From: an uncultured Lachnospiraceae bacterium
GTDB lineage: Bacteria > Bacillota > Clostridia > Lachnospirales > Lachnospiraceae
Length of the DNA: 33,788 bases
Assembly: GCA_910583965.1 (NCBI GenBank)
Contig: CAJUAE010000031.1
Span: 1-33,788 of the forward strand
Reading direction: 5' to 3'
Shown here: positions 31,754 to 33,788 of the stretch, piece after piece
Layout: every line of letters starts with the position of its first letter
Numbering within the stretch: position 1 is the stretch's first letter
Program-made: the position numbers and the translations under genes
Notes under the pieces: generated by a model
The model's database searches: none
What the model was told of the DNA's origin: nothing
What the model saw: only the letters and a program-made list of their open reading frames with translations

Positions 31754-31963
31754 GTTACTTTTCACACCCGCGCCAAAGTAGTGGGAATCATGCGCCAAAA
31801 TGCTTGCCTTTTAGCATTTTGTGTGCAAAATCTGTTATAATTCACACCTCAATAACTTATAACATGATAAAAACTGGCGTGGGTGTGAATTGTAACCTTA
31901 TTCTATTATGATTCATGGTATTAGTACGCCCACAAAAGCAGGTAGATGAGGTTCGCGTGCGAA
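31754..31963. repeat. nested inverted and direct repeats between antiporter and manA
   Basis: TCTGTTACTTTTCACACC (31751-31768) and TCTGTTATAATTCACACC (31831-31848) are direct repeats. Both can pair with GGTGTGAATTGTAAC (31880-31894), giving mutually exclusive stems; the outer one extends to GTTAC...CGCGCC against GGCGTGGG...GTAAC with 18 of 21 matching. A small hairpin AAATGCT/AGCATTT sits at 31797-31818. The segment 31921-31963 resembles unit 1 of the repeats before ylxM. The 344-base gap otherwise holds only the antiporter promoter. Confidence 0.65.
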
Positions 31964-31977
31964 TTGTAATATACCAA

Positions 31978-33717
31978 TCAACTACGCACACAGGCAATAA
32001 CAATGCGCACACAAGTTCCGTCAATGGAATGGATAAGATATGTTCCAGCAGCCTCAGGTACAATGCATGTTCCTGCATAATGTAATTCCATAGGGGCGAA
32101 ACGTCCGTCCTCACTGATAAGTGTAGCAAGTTCACCTTCCACTAAATTGAGCATATGGACACTGCCATTTCTGTGAATGGGAAGCTCTGTTGATGTGCTG
32201 ATACGATAGGTATCCCAAAATTCCCGTTCGTGCAAGCCTGTGCGTTCAACTATACCCTGCTCGCTTTGATGTATGAGCGTAATGGAATTAATAAGATTTT
32301 CTTGTACCCATTCTGTATCGCGTTGCCATTGAATATTTGCAGCGCCATGATCTATATGGATTGATCGTGGTCTACCATCCAAATCAAGTCGTCCCCAGTC
32401 CCACAACTTGAATGTGAAAATGTAAGGAGTAGCACTAATTTCTAGTACCATAGTATTTGCGCCAGAACAGTGGACGGTTCCAGCGGGTATCAACAAATGG
32501 TCATGTTTTTGCACAGGGATGCGATTGATATATTTTTCTACTGGAAAAGGTTTGTTTTCTGTCTGTGCTTCTTTTAGGGCATATATCATCTCGTCGGGAT
32601 TGGTTCCTGTTTTCGTTCCAAGATAAACACATGCGTCGTCGCCCTGTGTATCTAATAGATAATAGCTTTCATCTTGTGTGTAGTGCATGTGAAAATTCTG
32701 TTGAATATATTCTGTCAGCGGATGTACCTGCAAGGATAGGTTTTGTCCATTTATTGTATCCAGCATATCAAATCGAATGGGGAACTCTTTGCCAAATCGT
32801 GCATGCACACGATCACCAAGTAGTTTTTGGGGGTGAGAATAGACCAGATTTAAGGCTGGAGTTTGAATTATTTTCCCGCAAAAATCTAACAGCAAACTAT
32901 TTTCTTCTGGAACACCATCAAAACTCCATGCATAGTTTTTGCCGTTTTCTGGAAGTTCAAAATGCGTTTTCATCCAATTACCGCCCCATACACCCGGATC
33001 AAAGTAGGGCACCATGCGAAATGGTTGGCTTGCTACTTGCATTAAAGCGTCACGGTAAGCCTTACCGGAGACCATGGCAGGGGTGTTTTGTATTGTCATA
33101 TCCAAATAAAAATCTATTTTGGGAAGTATTCTGTCCTTAATGCGGTCTGCCCAGCGCCACTCAGCAAAAAAGCCTCTTTTATATTTTTCATTGCGTGGAA
33201 GATCTGTGTGTGTTGTTCGCCAGTTGGATAGTCCGCGGCGGTAGCGCAATTGAATTTCCCAGCGCGTAATATCTGCAAGAATAAGAATATCGCCTTCACA
33301 TACAAGAGAAGCGCCAACACCGTAGACTAAGACAATTCCAGATGCGGTATTATCAATTTTACAGCGTGCTTTCTCAAGATTTTCGATTGGATAAAATTCT
33401 TCCAATCGATATGTTGTCATGATACCAAAAACAGGGTCATTTGTTAATTCCCGCTTTACTTGTGCATCAATTTCTGCAGGTGGCAATGCGAGATCGTCGC
33501 TATAAATGAAGGTATTAATTTTGAGCTCAGAAAATAACATCCTCAATTCATTTTGATCTATGCCAGGATAGCATTCTACCACAATAACAGTTTTAATATT
33601 TTTTGTACAGAGCATAGATATTTGAGAGCAAATAGAGTTGCAGTCCGTAACAACTGCATTGTCATATCCATCTATTTTAATAGAAGGAAAACGCCGAAAT
33701 GTATTTTTGGTGTCCAT
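31978..33717 (-). CDS. manA: class I mannose-6-phosphate isomerase with N-terminal extension
   Basis: The 579-residue product starts behind TTGGAGG. Residues about 225-579 are a class I phosphomannose isomerase: VPYFDPGVWGGNWM, LSLQVHP (zinc Gln and His), YTQDESYYLLD (zinc Glu), IPAGTVHCSGANTMVLEIS (zinc His) and TFKLWDWGRLDLDGRPRSIH. It interconverts mannose-6-phosphate and fructose-6-phosphate. The usual length is about 310-400 residues; here the first 220 or so form an extra domain (VIVVECYPGIDQNELRMLF, VYGVGASLVCEGDILILADITRWEIQ). That domain resembles the nucleotide-kinase-like fold sometimes joined to ManA, but no P-loop is visible. Its role is unknown. Confidence 0.88.
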   Translation of the reverse strand: MDTKNTFRRFPSIKIDGYDNAVVTDCNSICSQISMLCTKNIKTVIVVECYPGIDQNELRMLFSELKINTFIYSDDLALPPAEIDAQVKRELTNDPVFGIMTTYRLEEFYPIENLEKARCKIDNTASGIVLVYGVGASLVCEGDILILADITRWEIQLRYRRGLSNWRTTHTDLPRNEKYKRGFFAEWRWADRIKDRILPKIDFYLDMTIQNTPAMVSGKAYRDALMQVASQPFRMVPYFDPGVWGGNWMKTHFELPENGKNYAWSFDGVPEENSLLLDFCGKIIQTPALNLVYSHPQKLLGDRVHARFGKEFPIRFDMLDTINGQNLSLQVHPLTEYIQQNFHMHYTQDESYYLLDTQGDDACVYLGTKTGTNPDEMIYALKEAQTENKPFPVEKYINRIPVQKHDHLLIPAGTVHCSGANTMVLEISATPYIFTFKLWDWGRLDLDGRPRSIHIDHGAANIQWQRDTEWVQENLINSITLIHQSEQGIVERTGLHEREFWDTYRISTSTELPIHRNGSVHMLNLVEGELATLISEDGRFAPMELHYAGTCIVPEAAGTYLIHSIDGTCVRIVIACVRS

Positions 33718-33735
33718 AATAATCCTCCAAATTTA

Positions 33736-33764
33736 ATAATATGATACCAGGGTCAAAAGGTCAA
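33736..33764 (-). promoter_or_regulatory. promoter of the manA gene
   Basis: On the minus strand TTGACC (complement of 33759-33764), a 17-base spacer and TATTAT (complement of 33736-33741) lie about 20 bases before the start. A second TTGACC eight bases on makes a short direct repeat. GCAAGCTTGC at 33776-33785 is a palindrome at the window end. Confidence 0.7.
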
Positions 33765-33788
33765 GAAATCCGATGCAAGCTTGCTTGC

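Overview
The window looks like a chromosomal segment of a low-GC, Gram-positive, anaerobic gut Firmicute, most likely family Lachnospiraceae. The evidence is the low-GC coding style, the BspA-like leucine-rich-repeat surface proteins, the conserved ylxM-ffh-rpsP-khpA-rimM-trmD-rplS block, and a Re-citrate-synthase-like enzyme next to a eukaryotic-type NADP isocitrate dehydrogenase. No genus can be assigned from the sequence alone.

Layout. (1) 1-6.8 kb: three consecutive BspA-like LRR_5 surface proteins (the first cut by the window edge, with InlB-type B repeats and a sortase-like tail) and a secreted SH3 protein, closed by a terminator. (2) 6.84-10.98 kb: a MacB-type ABC operon (ATPase, secreted CARDB-like protein with a C-terminal membrane anchor, FtsX/MacB permease) with its own promoter and a strong terminator. 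(3) 11.06-15.76 kb: a subtilisin-like protease without a signal peptide, then a citrate-to-2-oxoglutarate module: a Re-citrate/homocitrate-synthase family enzyme, a GntR/FCD regulator and NADP isocitrate dehydrogenase. Palindromes of the TGTATACA type lie before the synthase and before the regulator gene. (4) 15.87-20.5 kb: a secreted SGNH hydrolase on the minus strand, diverging from a CheA kinase, a lone Hpt protein and a membrane protein of unknown function. (5) 20.7-25.2 kb: an OmpR-type response regulator whose 3' end has been used as an integration site. A 3.7-kb decayed mobile element sits between 24-bp direct repeats (21346-21369 and 25030-25053). It carries a truncated excisionase-like gene, an IS110 transposase remnant, a SprT-like metallopeptidase and a retropepsin-like protease, but no integrase. 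A second, almost completely deleted copy follows it. (6) 25.2-30.5 kb: a housekeeping operon for signal recognition, ribosomal proteins, and ribosome and tRNA maturation (ylxM, ffh, rpsP, khpA, rimM, trmD, rplS), then an orphan HisI-like protein. A tandem array of structured 64-67-bp repeats leads into ylxM. (7) 30.4-33.8 kb, minus strand: a CPA2-type cation/proton antiporter and a 579-residue class I mannose-6-phosphate isomerase with an N-terminal extension, separated by a repeat-rich spacer.

The most interesting parts are the integration scar with its collapsed second copy, the tandem RNA-like repeats whose conserved ATGGGAGT appears to supply the ribosome-binding site of ylxM, a related repeat 6 kb away, paired leader-like motifs before rpsP and rimM, and the HisI homologue whose metal site is altered. 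All functional statements are from reading the sequence; no database search was run.
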